Assembly: GCA_015484555.1 (NCBI GenBank)
Contig: WFMZ01000027.1
Coordinates: 1 to 64,000, forward strand
Reading direction: 5' to 3'
DNA: 64,000 bases
DNA from: Hydrogenovibrio sp.
Lineage (GTDB): Bacteria > Pseudomonadota > Gammaproteobacteria > Thiomicrospirales > Thiomicrospiraceae
The notes beneath the pieces are model-generated. The model was given only the letters and a program-made list of their open reading frames with translations. It did not search any database and was not told the DNA's origin. The position numbers and the translations under genes were made by a program. Every line of letters begins with the position of its first letter. Position 1 is the first letter of the stretch. Positions 42,474-52,996 of the stretch are shown in pieces.

Positions 42474-44687
42474 TTAGTCTTGCTTAGTAATGACCCACCC
42501 CTGGTGAATTTTGGCTTTACGCTTAAAATCCATTGGCATGGTTCTTTGGGTGATGTTTTCTACATCGTATGCGTTCAAAGCCTCTTCATCAAGTTTAAAT
42601 TTACGCATATTGGTAGAAAAAACTAACTTTCCGTTTGAAGAAAGCAATGACATTGCTTTTAAAATCAAATCGATATGGTCTCGTTGAATATCTAAAGTGC
42701 CTTCCATTCGCTTTGACGTCGAGAAAGAAGGCGGGTCTAAGAACACAACATCAAATTTTGGTCTGCTAGTGTCAGGCAAGGCAGATTGTTCATCCAACCA
42801 TTCAATGACATTTACTTGTTCTAAACGGTGTTGACGTTCATCAATATCATTGTTCATGAAGTTGTGCTTTGCCCAATACAAATAGGTCTTCGACATATCT
42901 AAACTTAAACTAGATTTACAACCCATATTCGCCGCTTGTGCCGTGGCGGTTGCGGTATAACAGAATAAGTTAAGCAAGCTTTTACCGCTACTTAAAGTGC
43001 CCACTTCTTTACGAATATCACGGTGATCTAAGAAAAGACCTGTGTCTAAATAATCGGTAAAGTTAACGCGTAACCTGGTTTGGTTCTCAACCACGGTAAA
43101 GTAGTTTTTTTGCTCATCAAGTTGCTCATACTGGTCATTACCCTTTTGACGAGAACGAACTTTAAAAACAATCCTATCCGCAGGTACACCAAAAGCTTTT
43201 GGCAAGGCTGAAACGGCTTCATATAAACGACGTTTGGCCTTAGTTGGGTTCACTGTTTTGGGTGGCGCATATTCTGCCACTACAACCCAGCGCCCTGACT
43301 CTTCTGTTTCGTAAATATCCATCGCCAGTGCATATTCAGGAATATCTGCATCATAAACACGGTAGGCATTAATATCATTCTTTTTCACCCAAGACTTTAA
43401 ACCCTTTAGGTTTTTCTTAATGCGGTTGGCCACCATTTTAGCATTATCAGATTCAGACAACTCAGGCTGTAATCTTGCTAACTGGCTCACCAAGTTACCC
43501 GCTACTTGCATTGCTGGCTGGCGATATAATTCAGGTTCAATGTCTAGTCTAAATAGCTTACATTCCATTGTACCATTGGCAAAATCGTGTGAACGCTTGG
43601 CTTTCAAACCTAAATACAGTCCTAGCTCTGGGTGACAGGTTAATACCGCCGCCTTCCAACCTTCAAACTCTAGCTTGAAATAGTCACCAAGGTGCATGTA
43701 GACTTGTTTAACTTCTTCTACTTCACCTAAACGTTCACCATAAGGCGGGTTGGTGACAATTAAGCCCTTAGGCCAATCGCCCCATTTTCTACCCTGCTCA
43801 ATCGACATTTGTTTAATATCAATAATATCGCCATAACCTGCATTTTCAATGGCTTCTTCCGCAATATCTAATGACTTATGAGATAAATCTGAACCAAAAA
43901 TCTCTGGCAAGGTTCTTAGCCCTTCAGCTTCACGTGCATCGGCTTCTTCAATTAGCTTTTGCCATAAAATATCATCATGGCTTTTCCAGCGGTTCAAAGC
44001 CATTAATTCAGACTTCATAATACCTGGTGCACAGTCAGAGGCAATCATCGCCGCTTCAATTAGAAAGGTTCCCGACCCACACATAGGGTCATAAAATACG
44101 CCGCCATTCTTGGCTATTTCAGGCCAGTTGGCTCTTAATAATATCGCGGCTGCTACGTTTTCTTTTAGAGGCGCCACCACCTGTTGACCTTCACGGTAAC
44201 CACGCTGGTGCAAACTGTGACCGGTTAGGTCAATACTTAAGGTTAATTGCTGGCGATTTAAGTGAGCGTGTACTTTTAAATCTGGGAATTCAGTATCAAT
44301 ATCAGGTCGGCTATCGAAATGCTCTCTAAAGTAATCAACAATGCCATCTTTCACTTTTAAAGCACCAAAGTGACTATGGGTAATGCCTAGACCTTGCCCT
44401 GAAAAACTGACAGAAAAAGTGCTGTTAACGTCTAAATGTTTCGACCAGTCTATGTTCATTACTTGCTGCGTTAAATCATCTTGATCTTCTAACTCAGTAT
44501 CCAGCACAATATAGTAAATATGATTCGCCAAGCGTGACCACAAGCAAGCACGATAACCGACCTCTAAATCACCTTCAAAGGTAGCGCCCGTTGGTTGCAT
44601 CTTAACGTCAGTGGCACCAAACCCCATCAATTCTTCTCGTAAAAGTTCTGGTAAACCTTTGGGGGTGGTAGCAAAAAACTGGCTCAT
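42474..44687 (-). CDS. rlmL: Bifunctional 23S rRNA methyltransferase RlmKL
   Basis: THUMP domain, DPMCGSGTFLIEAAMIA, TNPPYGERLG, FLDPPSFSTSKRM. Confidence 0.96.
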   Translation of the reverse strand: MSQFFATTPKGLPELLREELMGFGATDVKMQPTGATFEGDLEVGYRACLWSRLANHIYYIVLDTELEDQDDLTQQVMNIDWSKHLDVNSTFSVSFSGQGLGITHSHFGALKVKDGIVDYFREHFDSRPDIDTEFPDLKVHAHLNRQQLTLSIDLTGHSLHQRGYREGQQVVAPLKENVAAAILLRANWPEIAKNGGVFYDPMCGSGTFLIEAAMIASDCAPGIMKSELMALNRWKSHDDILWQKLIEEADAREAEGLRTLPEIFGSDLSHKSLDIAEEAIENAGYGDIIDIKQMSIEQGRKWGDWPKGLIVTNPPYGERLGEVEEVKQVYMHLGDYFKLEFEGWKAAVLTCHPELGLYLGLKAKRSHDFANGTMECKLFRLDIEPELYRQPAMQVAGNLVSQLARLQPELSESDNAKMVANRIKKNLKGLKSWVKKNDINAYRVYDADIPEYALAMDIYETEESGRWVVVAEYAPPKTVNPTKAKRRLYEAVSALPKAFGVPADRIVFKVRSRQKGNDQYEQLDEQKNYFTVVENQTRLRVNFTDYLDTGLFLDHRDIRKEVGTLSSGKSLLNLFCYTATATAQAANMGCKSSLSLDMSKTYLYWAKHNFMNNDIDERQHRLEQVNVIEWLDEQSALPDTSRPKFDVVFLDPPSFSTSKRMEGTLDIQRDHIDLILKAMSLLSSNGKLVFSTNMRKFKLDEEALNAYDVENITQRTMPMDFKRKAKIHQGWVITKQD
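42493..42520. repeat. CCAGGGGTGG-family repeat, single arm inside rlmL 3' coding end
   Basis: ACCCACCCCTGGTGAATTTTGGCTTT. Confidence 0.65.
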
Positions 44688-44777
44688 GGCTAAAGTCCTG
44701 ATAAATAAAAGCCTATTTTACTTCATTCATGCCACTTACTTTTGTAAAATGGAAAACAATCCACTTGAATTTACATC

Positions 44778-46007
44778 ATGAATACTTTAAAAAAATCTAT
44801 TATCACCAGTATCCTTTTTTTCTGCACGCTAAATAGTGTCCAAACTTGGGCTGATACTTCGCAGAAAGAAGAAGCCAGCTTCCAAATTTGGCTAGATAAC
44901 TTCAAGGTGAATGCCAGCGCACAAGGTATTAGTGATGAAACGCTAAACCGTGCTTTCAAAGGCATCACGCTTAATGAAAAGGTCCTAGAATTAGACCGTC
45001 GTCAACCTGAGTTTTCTAGCACCTTCTGGCAATATTTTAATCGTGCTGTCACCGAATGGCGCGTTAAAAAAGGTCAAGAGTTGCTTCAAAAAAACCAAGC
45101 TTTGTTAACCGAAGTAACCAAAAAATACGGTGTCCCTGAAAGAATTCTGGTGGCTTTTTGGGGTATGGAAACCAACTATGGTAGCTACACAGGCAATACA
45201 CCCACTATTCAAGCTTTAGCCACCTTGGCTTACGACCCTCGTCGTCGTACGTTTTTTAGCCATGAGCTTATTAGCGCTTTAAAGGTAATCGAAAAAGGCT
45301 ATGTTACCCCCACTAAAATGCAAGGTTCTTGGGCAGGTGCTGTTGGCCAATGCCAATTCATGCCCAGTAATTATTTAAGATATGCCGTTGATGGCGATGG
45401 TGATGGCAAGAAAGATTTATGGCATAGCCAAGCCGATATTTTTCACTCTATGGGTAACTTTTTACAGCAACTAGGCTGGGAAAAAGAAGTTAACTGGGGC
45501 AGAGAAGTTAAGTTGCCTAAACACTTCAACCTAGCCATGGCCGATGGTAAACAACAACGTTCGCTTGATGAATGGCGTAAATTAGGCATTAAACTGGCCG
45601 ATGGACGAGAGATTCCACACAGCGAGATGCCTATTCAAGCGGCTTTATTATTGCCTTACGATTACCGCGGGCCGGCTTTCTTGGTTTACCACAACTTCTT
45701 TGTCATTAAAAAATGGAATAACTCAACCAACTATGCGCTGGCTGTGGGGCACTTAGCTGACCGACTTATTGGGCGTGCTCCCTTAAGTAAAAAACAGCCT
45801 AAAAATGATAAAGCCATGACTCGTGAGCAGGTTAAAGAGCTACAAGAAAGGTTAACCGTTGAAGGGTATAACGTCGGCAAACCAGATGGTGTAGCGGGTA
45901 GCAAAACACGAACCGGGCTTAGAGCTTACCAGGCTAAGAAAGGCTTACCTATTGATGGTTATCCTTCTGTTCGTATGCTAACCATATTACAACAAAACCA
46001 ACATTAG
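44778..46007 (+). CDS. Lytic murein transglycosylase (MltB family) with peptidoglycan-binding domain
   Basis: AFWGMETNYGSYTGNTPTIQALATLAYDPRR, GSWAGAVGQCQFMPSNY; C-terminal PG_binding_1. Confidence 0.92.
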   Translation: MNTLKKSIITSILFFCTLNSVQTWADTSQKEEASFQIWLDNFKVNASAQGISDETLNRAFKGITLNEKVLELDRRQPEFSSTFWQYFNRAVTEWRVKKGQELLQKNQALLTEVTKKYGVPERILVAFWGMETNYGSYTGNTPTIQALATLAYDPRRRTFFSHELISALKVIEKGYVTPTKMQGSWAGAVGQCQFMPSNYLRYAVDGDGDGKKDLWHSQADIFHSMGNFLQQLGWEKEVNWGREVKLPKHFNLAMADGKQQRSLDEWRKLGIKLADGREIPHSEMPIQAALLLPYDYRGPAFLVYHNFFVIKKWNNSTNYALAVGHLADRLIGRAPLSKKQPKNDKAMTREQVKELQERLTVEGYNVGKPDGVAGSKTRTGLRAYQAKKGLPIDGYPSVRMLTILQQNQH

Positions 46008-46245
46008 ATTCATTTGAGTAGTGATGGGTAAAGGTATGATGAAATTAACCCTAGAAGGTCAGGTAAAACTTACTAACAGCAATACACAAGGGTTTCCACC
46101 TGCCTACCTATTTTGGAAATTAATGGCACAGACACAAAAAAACCAAAACTGCCTACTTAAGCAAAAGCGTACTGCACTGCCTTTGCCTAAATAGACTGGT
46201 TTTGGTTTTAAAGTTGGTTTATTAGCAAGCTTATTCCAAATAGGC

Positions 46246-46767
46246 TTAAGCGTTCGACTCTTCCTTAGCTTGCTTACCTTGTTTTGGTTTCACAAAAAAC
46301 TCACTGTAAATTAACAATACCGCACCTAATGAGATAGCAATGTCTGCCACATTAAAGGTGGCGTAATGCCAACTGCCAATATAGAAATCAATAAAGTCGG
46401 TTACCTTGCCAAATAAGACTCGGTCAATAACGTTACCCAATGCCCCACTTAAAATTAAGTTAATCGCGAAAACTTCTGCCGTCCACTTAGCAGGTAACTT
46501 TCTTAACCAGAAAATTAACACACCACTAATACTTAAGGCTAAAGCGGCAAAAAACCATCTTTGCCAGCCTCCCATGTCCGCTAAAAAGCTGAAGGCTGCG
46601 CCTTCATTATAAATAAGCGTCATATTCAAATAAGGCATGATAGCAACGGGTTCAGCAAAGGTTAAATAGCTGTTGGCCAAATACTTTGTCAACTGATCTA
46701 AAATAATCAGTAACAAGGCGAACCAAAGTGTTTTAACCGCTGTTTGCATTAAAGAAGAAGGCATCAA
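46246..46767 (-). CDS. lspA: Lipoprotein signal peptidase
   Basis: LDQLTKYLA, YNEGAAFSFLAD, GALGNVIDR, FNVADIAI. Confidence 0.95.
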   Translation of the reverse strand: MMPSSLMQTAVKTLWFALLLIILDQLTKYLANSYLTFAEPVAIMPYLNMTLIYNEGAAFSFLADMGGWQRWFFAALALSISGVLIFWLRKLPAKWTAEVFAINLILSGALGNVIDRVLFGKVTDFIDFYIGSWHYATFNVADIAISLGAVLLIYSEFFVKPKQGKQAKEESNA

Positions 46768-46773
46768 ACGACC

Positions 46774-49602
46774 TTAAGCAAAGCTACGGCTTTCACCATC
46801 GCCATAAACGTTTTCAACACAACGATCACATAAGTTTTCATCTTCACTATGGCTACCCACATCTTCACGATGATGCCAACAACGGCCACACTTAGGTTTG
46901 TCTGATGCTTTTGGCTCAACAAATAAACCTGCCTTTTCTGATTCCACTGCTGCCGCTGTTTTATCTGCTAAAGGCAGTACGGTTGCTTCAGAGGTAATTA
47001 GCACAAAGCGTAATTCATCTTGTAAACGGTTTAATTTTTTAAATAAAGCTTCCTCTGCAAACAAAGTCACTTCAGCGGTTAGAGAGCCTTTAATAGCTCC
47101 TTCTTTGCGCAACACTTCAAGTTGTTTTGCCACCGCAGAGCGAACTTCAATCATTTCTGCCCAGTAGGCTGAATTCATTTCAGTGGTTTCATCTAATGCG
47201 GTTAAACCTGTGTACCATTCTGAAATAAAGATGGTATCGGTTCTGTCACCCGGAATTTGTGGCCAAATCTCTTCTGCCGTAAAGCTTAAAATAGGTGCTA
47301 TCCAACGAGTAAGGGCTTCAATAATATGATACAAAGCGGTTTGTGCTGAACGACGCGCCACACCATCTGACTTGCAAGTATATTGACGATCCTTAATCAC
47401 GTCTAAATAGAAAGCACCCAGTTCAACAGAACAGAAGTGAGTCACCGCTTGATAAATAGCATGGAAGTTATATTCTTCATAAGCCGTAATGACTTTTTCT
47501 TGAATAGCAGCCGCTTGACCAATTGCCCACTTATCCAATGGCAATAAGTCATCATAATTCAATGTATCCGTTTCGGGGTTAAAGCCATTTAAGTTGGCTA
47601 ATAAGAAGCGTGATGTATTACGAATACGACGATAAGCATCTGCAGTACGGCTAATAATTTCATCAGATACAGTCATTTCATAACGGTAGTCAGCAGCTGA
47701 AATCCATAGGCGTAAAATGTCTGCGCCATACTTGTTTGAAATATCTTGTGGCGCAACCACGTTCCCTTTCGACTTAGACATTTTTTTACCGTCTTTGTCC
47801 ACTGTGAAACCGTGTGTTAATACCTGCTTATAAGGCGCTTCATCTTTAATCGCTAAAGAAGTTAATAGAGAAGACTGGAACCAACCACGGTGCTGATCAG
47901 ACCCTTCTAAGTATAAGTCTGCTTTGCCAGGATAGCCTTCACGCTTAGCCAATACAGTGTAATGTGATACGCCAGAATCGAACCAAACATCTAAAATATC
48001 GGTTACCTGCTCGTAGTCATCAGCATCCTTACCCAACATCGCTTGCACATCTAAATCGTACCAAGCATCAATCGACTTTTCTTCAACCATTAAGGCAATT
48101 TTTTCCATCATTTCTAAGGTATTCGGATGCATTTCACCCGTTACCTTGTGAATGAAAATAGTGATTGGCACACCCCAGAAACGTTGGCGAGAAATACACC
48201 AGTCAGGGCGGCCATCAATCATGCCTTCAATACGAGATTGGCCTGTTTCAGGTACCCACTCAACGGTTTTAATAGCTGACATGGCTTGATCTCGCAAACC
48301 ATTTTCAGTCATGCTAATAAACCATTGTGGCGTTGCACGGAAAATAAGTGGCGTTTTAGTACGCCAGCAATGAGGGTAACTGTGCACAATATTTTGATGG
48401 TGCATTAAAGCATTGTGTTCTTTCAATACTTCAAGAACATGTGTATCCACTTTCAATACATTTTCACCTTCAAACAACGGTGTACCAGCAACAAAGTTAC
48501 CACGACCATCGACAGGGCAATCTACTTCTAAGCCATACTTTAGACCAACCGCGAAATCTTCCTGACCATGTCCAGGGGCAGTATGAACGGCTCCTGTACC
48601 TGCATCAGTCGTAACGTGGTCGCCTAAAATAAGTGGCACCACTCTTTCATAAAACGGGTGTTGTAATGACAGCATTTCAAACTGTGCACCTAGTGCAGTG
48701 GCTAAGACTTTGTAATCTTCAAAGCCCCATTTTTGCATAGAACTGTCTAATAGGTCTTCACCAATAAAGACTCTTTCTGACCCTTGCTCGCCATTCACCT
48801 GTACCAACACATAGTTGAGTTCAGGGTTAATGGATACCGCTTGGTTAGCCGGTAAAGTCCAAGGCGTTGTGGTCCAAATAACCACTGAAATAGTGCCTTC
48901 ACCTGTCTCTACTGGGTTGCCAAATGCTGACAGGAAAGCGCTTTCGTCTAACACCTTAAAGCGTACATCAATGGCATGAGACTTCTTATCTTCATACTCC
49001 ACTTCCGCTTCCGCTAAAGCCGAATGCCCACCAATACTCCAGTAAACGGGTTTAGTGCCTTTTACGATATGACCTTTTTCTAAAATCTTGGCAAAAGCTC
49101 GAATTTCATCGGCTTCAAACTTAAAGTCTTTGGTTAGGTAAGGATTTTGCCAGTCAGCGACCACACCCAAACGCTGAAAGTCAGCCATTTGGCCATCAAC
49201 CTGCTTTTGTGCATAGTCACGACAAGCTTGTCTAAATTCTGTGGCACCTATTTTCTGGCCAACTTTGCCTTTTTTCTTTTCAACATTTAACTCAATCGGC
49301 AAACCATGACAATCCCAACCAGGAACGATGGGCGCATCGTAACCATTAAGCCCTTTTGACTTAATAATCATATCTTTCAGCACTTTGTTTACAGCATGAC
49401 CAATGTGGATATTACCATTGGCATAAGGAGGACCATCATGCAAAATAAAGGTTGGACAACCGGACTTAGCTTCACGAATTTTCTGGTATAAGTCTGCTTG
49501 CAACCAAGCACTTACCTGCTTAGGCTCGCGGTTTGGCAACCCCCCACGCATAGGAAAATTAGTTTCAGGAAGGTTTAAAGTAGGCTTATAGTCAGTTGTC
49601 AT
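46774..49602 (-). CDS. ileS: Isoleucyl-tRNA synthetase
   Basis: [26 protein letters not shown]-terminal zinc-binding region. Confidence 0.98.
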   Translation of the reverse strand: MTTDYKPTLNLPETNFPMRGGLPNREPKQVSAWLQADLYQKIREAKSGCPTFILHDGPPYANGNIHIGHAVNKVLKDMIIKSKGLNGYDAPIVPGWDCHGLPIELNVEKKKGKVGQKIGATEFRQACRDYAQKQVDGQMADFQRLGVVADWQNPYLTKDFKFEADEIRAFAKILEKGHIVKGTKPVYWSIGGHSALAEAEVEYEDKKSHAIDVRFKVLDESAFLSAFGNPVETGEGTISVVIWTTTPWTLPANQAVSINPELNYVLVQVNGEQGSERVFIGEDLLDSSMQKWGFEDYKVLATALGAQFEMLSLQHPFYERVVPLILGDHVTTDAGTGAVHTAPGHGQEDFAVGLKYGLEVDCPVDGRGNFVAGTPLFEGENVLKVDTHVLEVLKEHNALMHHQNIVHSYPHCWRTKTPLIFRATPQWFISMTENGLRDQAMSAIKTVEWVPETGQSRIEGMIDGRPDWCISRQRFWGVPITIFIHKVTGEMHPNTLEMMEKIALMVEEKSIDAWYDLDVQAMLGKDADDYEQVTDILDVWFDSGVSHYTVLAKREGYPGKADLYLEGSDQHRGWFQSSLLTSLAIKDEAPYKQVLTHGFTVDKDGKKMSKSKGNVVAPQDISNKYGADILRLWISAADYRYEMTVSDEIISRTADAYRRIRNTSRFLLANLNGFNPETDTLNYDDLLPLDKWAIGQAAAIQEKVITAYEEYNFHAIYQAVTHFCSVELGAFYLDVIKDRQYTCKSDGVARRSAQTALYHIIEALTRWIAPILSFTAEEIWPQIPGDRTDTIFISEWYTGLTALDETTEMNSAYWAEMIEVRSAVAKQLEVLRKEGAIKGSLTAEVTLFAEEALFKKLNRLQDELRFVLITSEATVLPLADKTAAAVESEKAGLFVEPKASDKPKCGRCWHHREDVGSHSEDENLCDRCVENVYGDGESRSFA

Positions 49603-49647
49603 AATCGTCTTTTAAGTTAAAGTTAGCTGTTTATAAAATAATAATAT

Positions 49648-50592
49648 TTAAGAATAATGTAGTTGTTGCTTAGCTTGTTCAACATCTTGTGTAATCTGTA
49701 TTTTGAGTTCATTTAAGCCATTAAATTTTTGTTCTGCTCGAATAAACTGGTGCAATGTCACACATACATGCTCGCCATAAACGTCGGCCTGCCAGTCAAA
49801 TAAATGCACTTCAATTGAAGGGCGAAGCCCATTTATTGTTGGGCGAATACCAATATTGGCCACGCCAGCCACAGGCTGTTCTGCCAATCCCGTAACGGTC
49901 ACGCTGAACACACCACTTAAAGGCATCTTCTGTCGTTTAGGGTTTAAATTCAAAGTTCTAAACCCTAGCTGACGGCCCAGTTTTTGGCCGTGCATTACTC
50001 GCCCTTGAAAAGCAAAAGGGCGACCTAGCAAATAGGCAGCTTGCTTTAAATCTGCTTGTGCTAAGGTTTGGCGAACGCGCGTACTACTGACTCTTTCACC
50101 TGCTACTTCAAATGTGGGGTGTTGTTCAACTATCATGCCTAACTTAGCGCCCTCCTGCTTTAGCAGTTGGAAGTTACCGGCACGATGCTGGCCAAATTTA
50201 AAGTCATCCCCTACAATCAGTTTTTTAACTTTAAGCTGGCCGACCAATAAGCCCTCAATAAAATCTAAAGGCATTTGGTTAGCAAAGTAATGATTGAAAC
50301 GGCATAGTAATACGACATCAACCAGCCCGCTCTGCTGTAAACAGTTCATTTTTTCACGAAAGTTCATTAGCCTAACGGGTGCCTTGTCGGCATTAAAAAA
50401 CTCTACCGGCAAAGGCTCAAACAACATCACGACGCTGGGTAAATTTTGGCTATCTGCTTCTTTGCGTAAATTCTTCAAGATTTGCTGATGCCCTAAATGC
50501 ACGCCATCAAAATTACCAATGGTTAGTACACAGCCTTTTGCTAAGTCAGCATGCTGTGATGCTAAATTGTATAACCCGCGAATTAATTTCAT
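49648..50592 (-). CDS. ribF: Riboflavin kinase / FAD synthetase
   Basis: TIGNFDGVHLGHQQIL, GVANIGIRPTI. Confidence 0.96.
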   Translation of the reverse strand: MKLIRGLYNLASQHADLAKGCVLTIGNFDGVHLGHQQILKNLRKEADSQNLPSVVMLFEPLPVEFFNADKAPVRLMNFREKMNCLQQSGLVDVVLLCRFNHYFANQMPLDFIEGLLVGQLKVKKLIVGDDFKFGQHRAGNFQLLKQEGAKLGMIVEQHPTFEVAGERVSSTRVRQTLAQADLKQAAYLLGRPFAFQGRVMHGQKLGRQLGFRTLNLNPKRQKMPLSGVFSVTVTGLAEQPVAGVANIGIRPTINGLRPSIEVHLFDWQADVYGEHVCVTLHQFIRAEQKFNGLNELKIQITQDVEQAKQQLHYS

Positions 50593-50668
50593 GCTTCCTG
50601 TACAGTCACTGCCAATCTTCTTAATAAGCTGTTAATTATACTCTAAAGCATTGATTTGATACAAAGCT

Positions 50669-52222
50669 TTAATCTATGCTTTCCATCTTTTTTATACTCT
50701 GCTTTTGGAGCCTTAAGCCTAGTGAGTATAAAGTAATAGCGTATAAGATAATTGACACCAATACCAAGCCCATTAACCAGCTTAATCGCATGCCCGCACC
50801 AAATGCTTGCCAACTTGTCACCTCTGGCGTTGCCCAAACTAGAAAAACAGTCAAGACCAAGTTACCCATCACCACTTGAAAAGCCAGCTTCAACCAACCC
50901 GACAAAGGTTTAAAAACATCCGTTTTAACTAAGAACCAATACAATAAGCCCGCATTTACAAAAGCTGAAATAGAAGTCGCCGCCGCCAAGCCCACATGCG
51001 CGAAAGGCCCTATTAAAATTAAATTCATCACGATATTGGTTAACAAAGCAACAATAGCTACCTTAACAGGTGTTTTCATGTCTTTACGGGCATAAAAAGC
51101 GGGCGCTAATATTTTCACTAAAATAAAGCCCACCAAACCGAAAGAATAAGCCATTAAGCTCATGCCCGCCATATTCACATCATTTAAGGTAAAGGCTCCG
51201 TATAAGAATAAGGTAACCAACAAAGGCTTAGCCAATAGCAGCAGACCTAGCATCGCTGGCACACCAATAATTAACACCAAACGTAAAGAAAAATCTAAAT
51301 CCGCTTGAAACCCCTTCCAATCTTTGTTGGTGGCTTTTTTAGACAAGCCGGGCAACACAACAGTGGCTAAGGCCACGCCAAACACACCCAAGGGGAACTC
51401 CATTAAACGGTCTGAATAATACAACCAAGAAACCGAACCAGAGACCAAAAAAGAAGCCAAAATAGTATCCACCAATAAATTGATTTGCGCCACCGACACA
51501 CCAAACAAAGCAGGCAACATAAGGCGTTTTACTTCATCAACACCCGGGTCGGATCTCATGGTAGGTGATGGCAATAAACCTAGCTTAATTAAGAAAGGAA
51601 TATGAAATAACAGCTGTACCACGCCCGCAACCAATACACCCCAGGCCAACGCCATAATAGGCACGTCTAAATAAGGCGACACCCAAATAGCAAAGGAAAT
51701 TAGCGCTAGGTTTAAAAATACAGGGGTAAAAGCGGGCACGGCAAACTGATTATAGGTATTCATAATGGCGGAGGAAAATGCCACCAAAGAGATTAACAAA
51801 AGATAAGGAAAAGTAATGGACAACATATTTGATGCCAGCTGAAATTTTTCAGGGTCATCCATAAAGCCAGGCGCAAACACCATCATCCACAAACTAGAAC
51901 CAAACACACCAAAAGCAGTTAGTAGCAACAACACTCCCGCTAACCGGAAACTAATGGCGTCCACTAATTTTTGAACGGCGGCTTTACCGCCCTTCTCTTT
52001 TGCTTCTGCCAATATAGGGATAAAAGCTTGGGAAAAAGCGCCTTCTGCAAACAAGCGTCGGAAAAAATTAGGGATTTTAAAGGCAACAAAAAAAGCGTCG
52101 GCGCCATTAGAGGCACCAAAATAACGAGCAATCACCATATCTCGAACAAAGCCGAGCATACGAGAAATCATCGTCATACTGCCCACTGTGGCGGCGGCTT
52201 TAATCATTCTAGTCAAGGTCAA
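50669..52222 (-). CDS. murJ: Lipid II flippase MurJ
   Basis: SRMLGFVRDMVIARYFGAS, FRRLFAEGAFSQAFIP. Confidence 0.96.
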   Translation of the reverse strand: MTLTRMIKAAATVGSMTMISRMLGFVRDMVIARYFGASNGADAFFVAFKIPNFFRRLFAEGAFSQAFIPILAEAKEKGGKAAVQKLVDAISFRLAGVLLLLTAFGVFGSSLWMMVFAPGFMDDPEKFQLASNMLSITFPYLLLISLVAFSSAIMNTYNQFAVPAFTPVFLNLALISFAIWVSPYLDVPIMALAWGVLVAGVVQLLFHIPFLIKLGLLPSPTMRSDPGVDEVKRLMLPALFGVSVAQINLLVDTILASFLVSGSVSWLYYSDRLMEFPLGVFGVALATVVLPGLSKKATNKDWKGFQADLDFSLRLVLIIGVPAMLGLLLLAKPLLVTLFLYGAFTLNDVNMAGMSLMAYSFGLVGFILVKILAPAFYARKDMKTPVKVAIVALLTNIVMNLILIGPFAHVGLAAATSISAFVNAGLLYWFLVKTDVFKPLSGWLKLAFQVVMGNLVLTVFLVWATPEVTSWQAFGAGMRLSWLMGLVLVSIILYAITLYSLGLRLQKQSIKKMESID

Positions 52223-52310
52223 TTTTCCTACAAAATGGGGCTATTAAATGAGAATAGTATTGTACCGCAATCCCAACAAACACATAATTTTTCATTAAAC
52301 ATACCCTGCA

Positions 52311-52380
52311 AACCTAAAAATCACCAGGGGTGGTCTACAACATGACACTCACCTCTGGTGATTTTTATATTTCAAAGGTT
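52311..52380. repeat. CCAGGGGTGG-family repeat, hairpin pair
   Basis: AACCTAAAAATCACCAGGGGTG...CACCTCTGGTGATTTTTATATTTCAAAGGTT. Confidence 0.88.
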
Positions 52381-52388
52381 TTTAGCTT

Positions 52389-52432
52389 TAATGGGGACGC
52401 TACCCTTTTTTAATGGGGACGCTACCCTTTAA
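52389..52432. repeat. 22-bp tandem direct repeat, two units, second REP-like family
   Basis: TAATGGGGACGCTACCCTTTTT TAATGGGGACGCTACCCTTTAA. Confidence 0.92.
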
Positions 52433-52442
52433 AAATTAGATA

Positions 52443-52476
52443 TAAAAAAACCGGGCTAAACCCGGTTTCTTTTTTG
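52443..52476 (-). terminator. Intrinsic terminator of rpsT
   Basis: AAAAAAACCGGGCTAAACCCGGTTTCTTTTTT. Confidence 0.8.
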
Positions 52477-52493
52477 AACGTTGAAACTAAAGC

Positions 52494-52754
52494 TTATAGT
52501 GCTTTAATTCTAGCGTTCAAACGAGATTTAGTACGTGCCGCTTTGTTCTTAGCAACCAGACCCTTACGAGCCATTCCGTCTAAACCAGACTGTGCTGCGC
52601 GGAAAGCTGTGTTCGCAGCTTCCTTGTCACCAGCTTCAATTAACGTTAGTACTTTCTTAACTGTGGTACGCATTGCTGCACGAAGGTTGTTATTGTGTAC
52701 GCGACTCTTTTCTGCTTGACGTGCTCTTTTAGTAGCTTGTGCTGAGTTTGCCAT
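52494..52754 (-). CDS. rpsT: 30S ribosomal protein S20
   Basis: [34 protein letters not shown]. Confidence 0.98.
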   Translation of the reverse strand: MANSAQATKRARQAEKSRVHNNNLRAAMRTTVKKVLTLIEAGDKEAANTAFRAAQSGLDGMARKGLVAKNKAARTKSRLNARIKAL

Positions 52755-52996
52755 TATATTTCTCCATAAATTGTTTAAGTTTTCAGTAATTTATGTCGAT
52801 ACGCATCGACAACAACAACGTCCTTAGAGGGCTAAATCTCTTCGAAAATCATCTAAATGTTTGAAAGGATTGCGGGATTATGCACAGAAACCCCTTTCCT
52901 GTCAACTTTTATTAATAGTACACCTTACTATAGTTATTACTCTAGGTAAAAAAGTTTATGATATAGTGGGTTTTAAAAATGATGGAATAAATAAGA

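Noticed and set aside
44660-44680. TTTGGGGGTGGTAGC at the rlmL start resembles GGGGTGGT
   Set aside because: Encodes the normal TTPKGLP N-terminus and lacks the AAAAATCGCC half.
46024-46194. Possible 56-aa ORF (MGKGMMKLTLEGQVKLTNSNTQGFPPAYLFWKL...) between the lytic transglycosylase and lspA
   Set aside because: No convincing RBS, composition or family; may be chance or a gene remnant.
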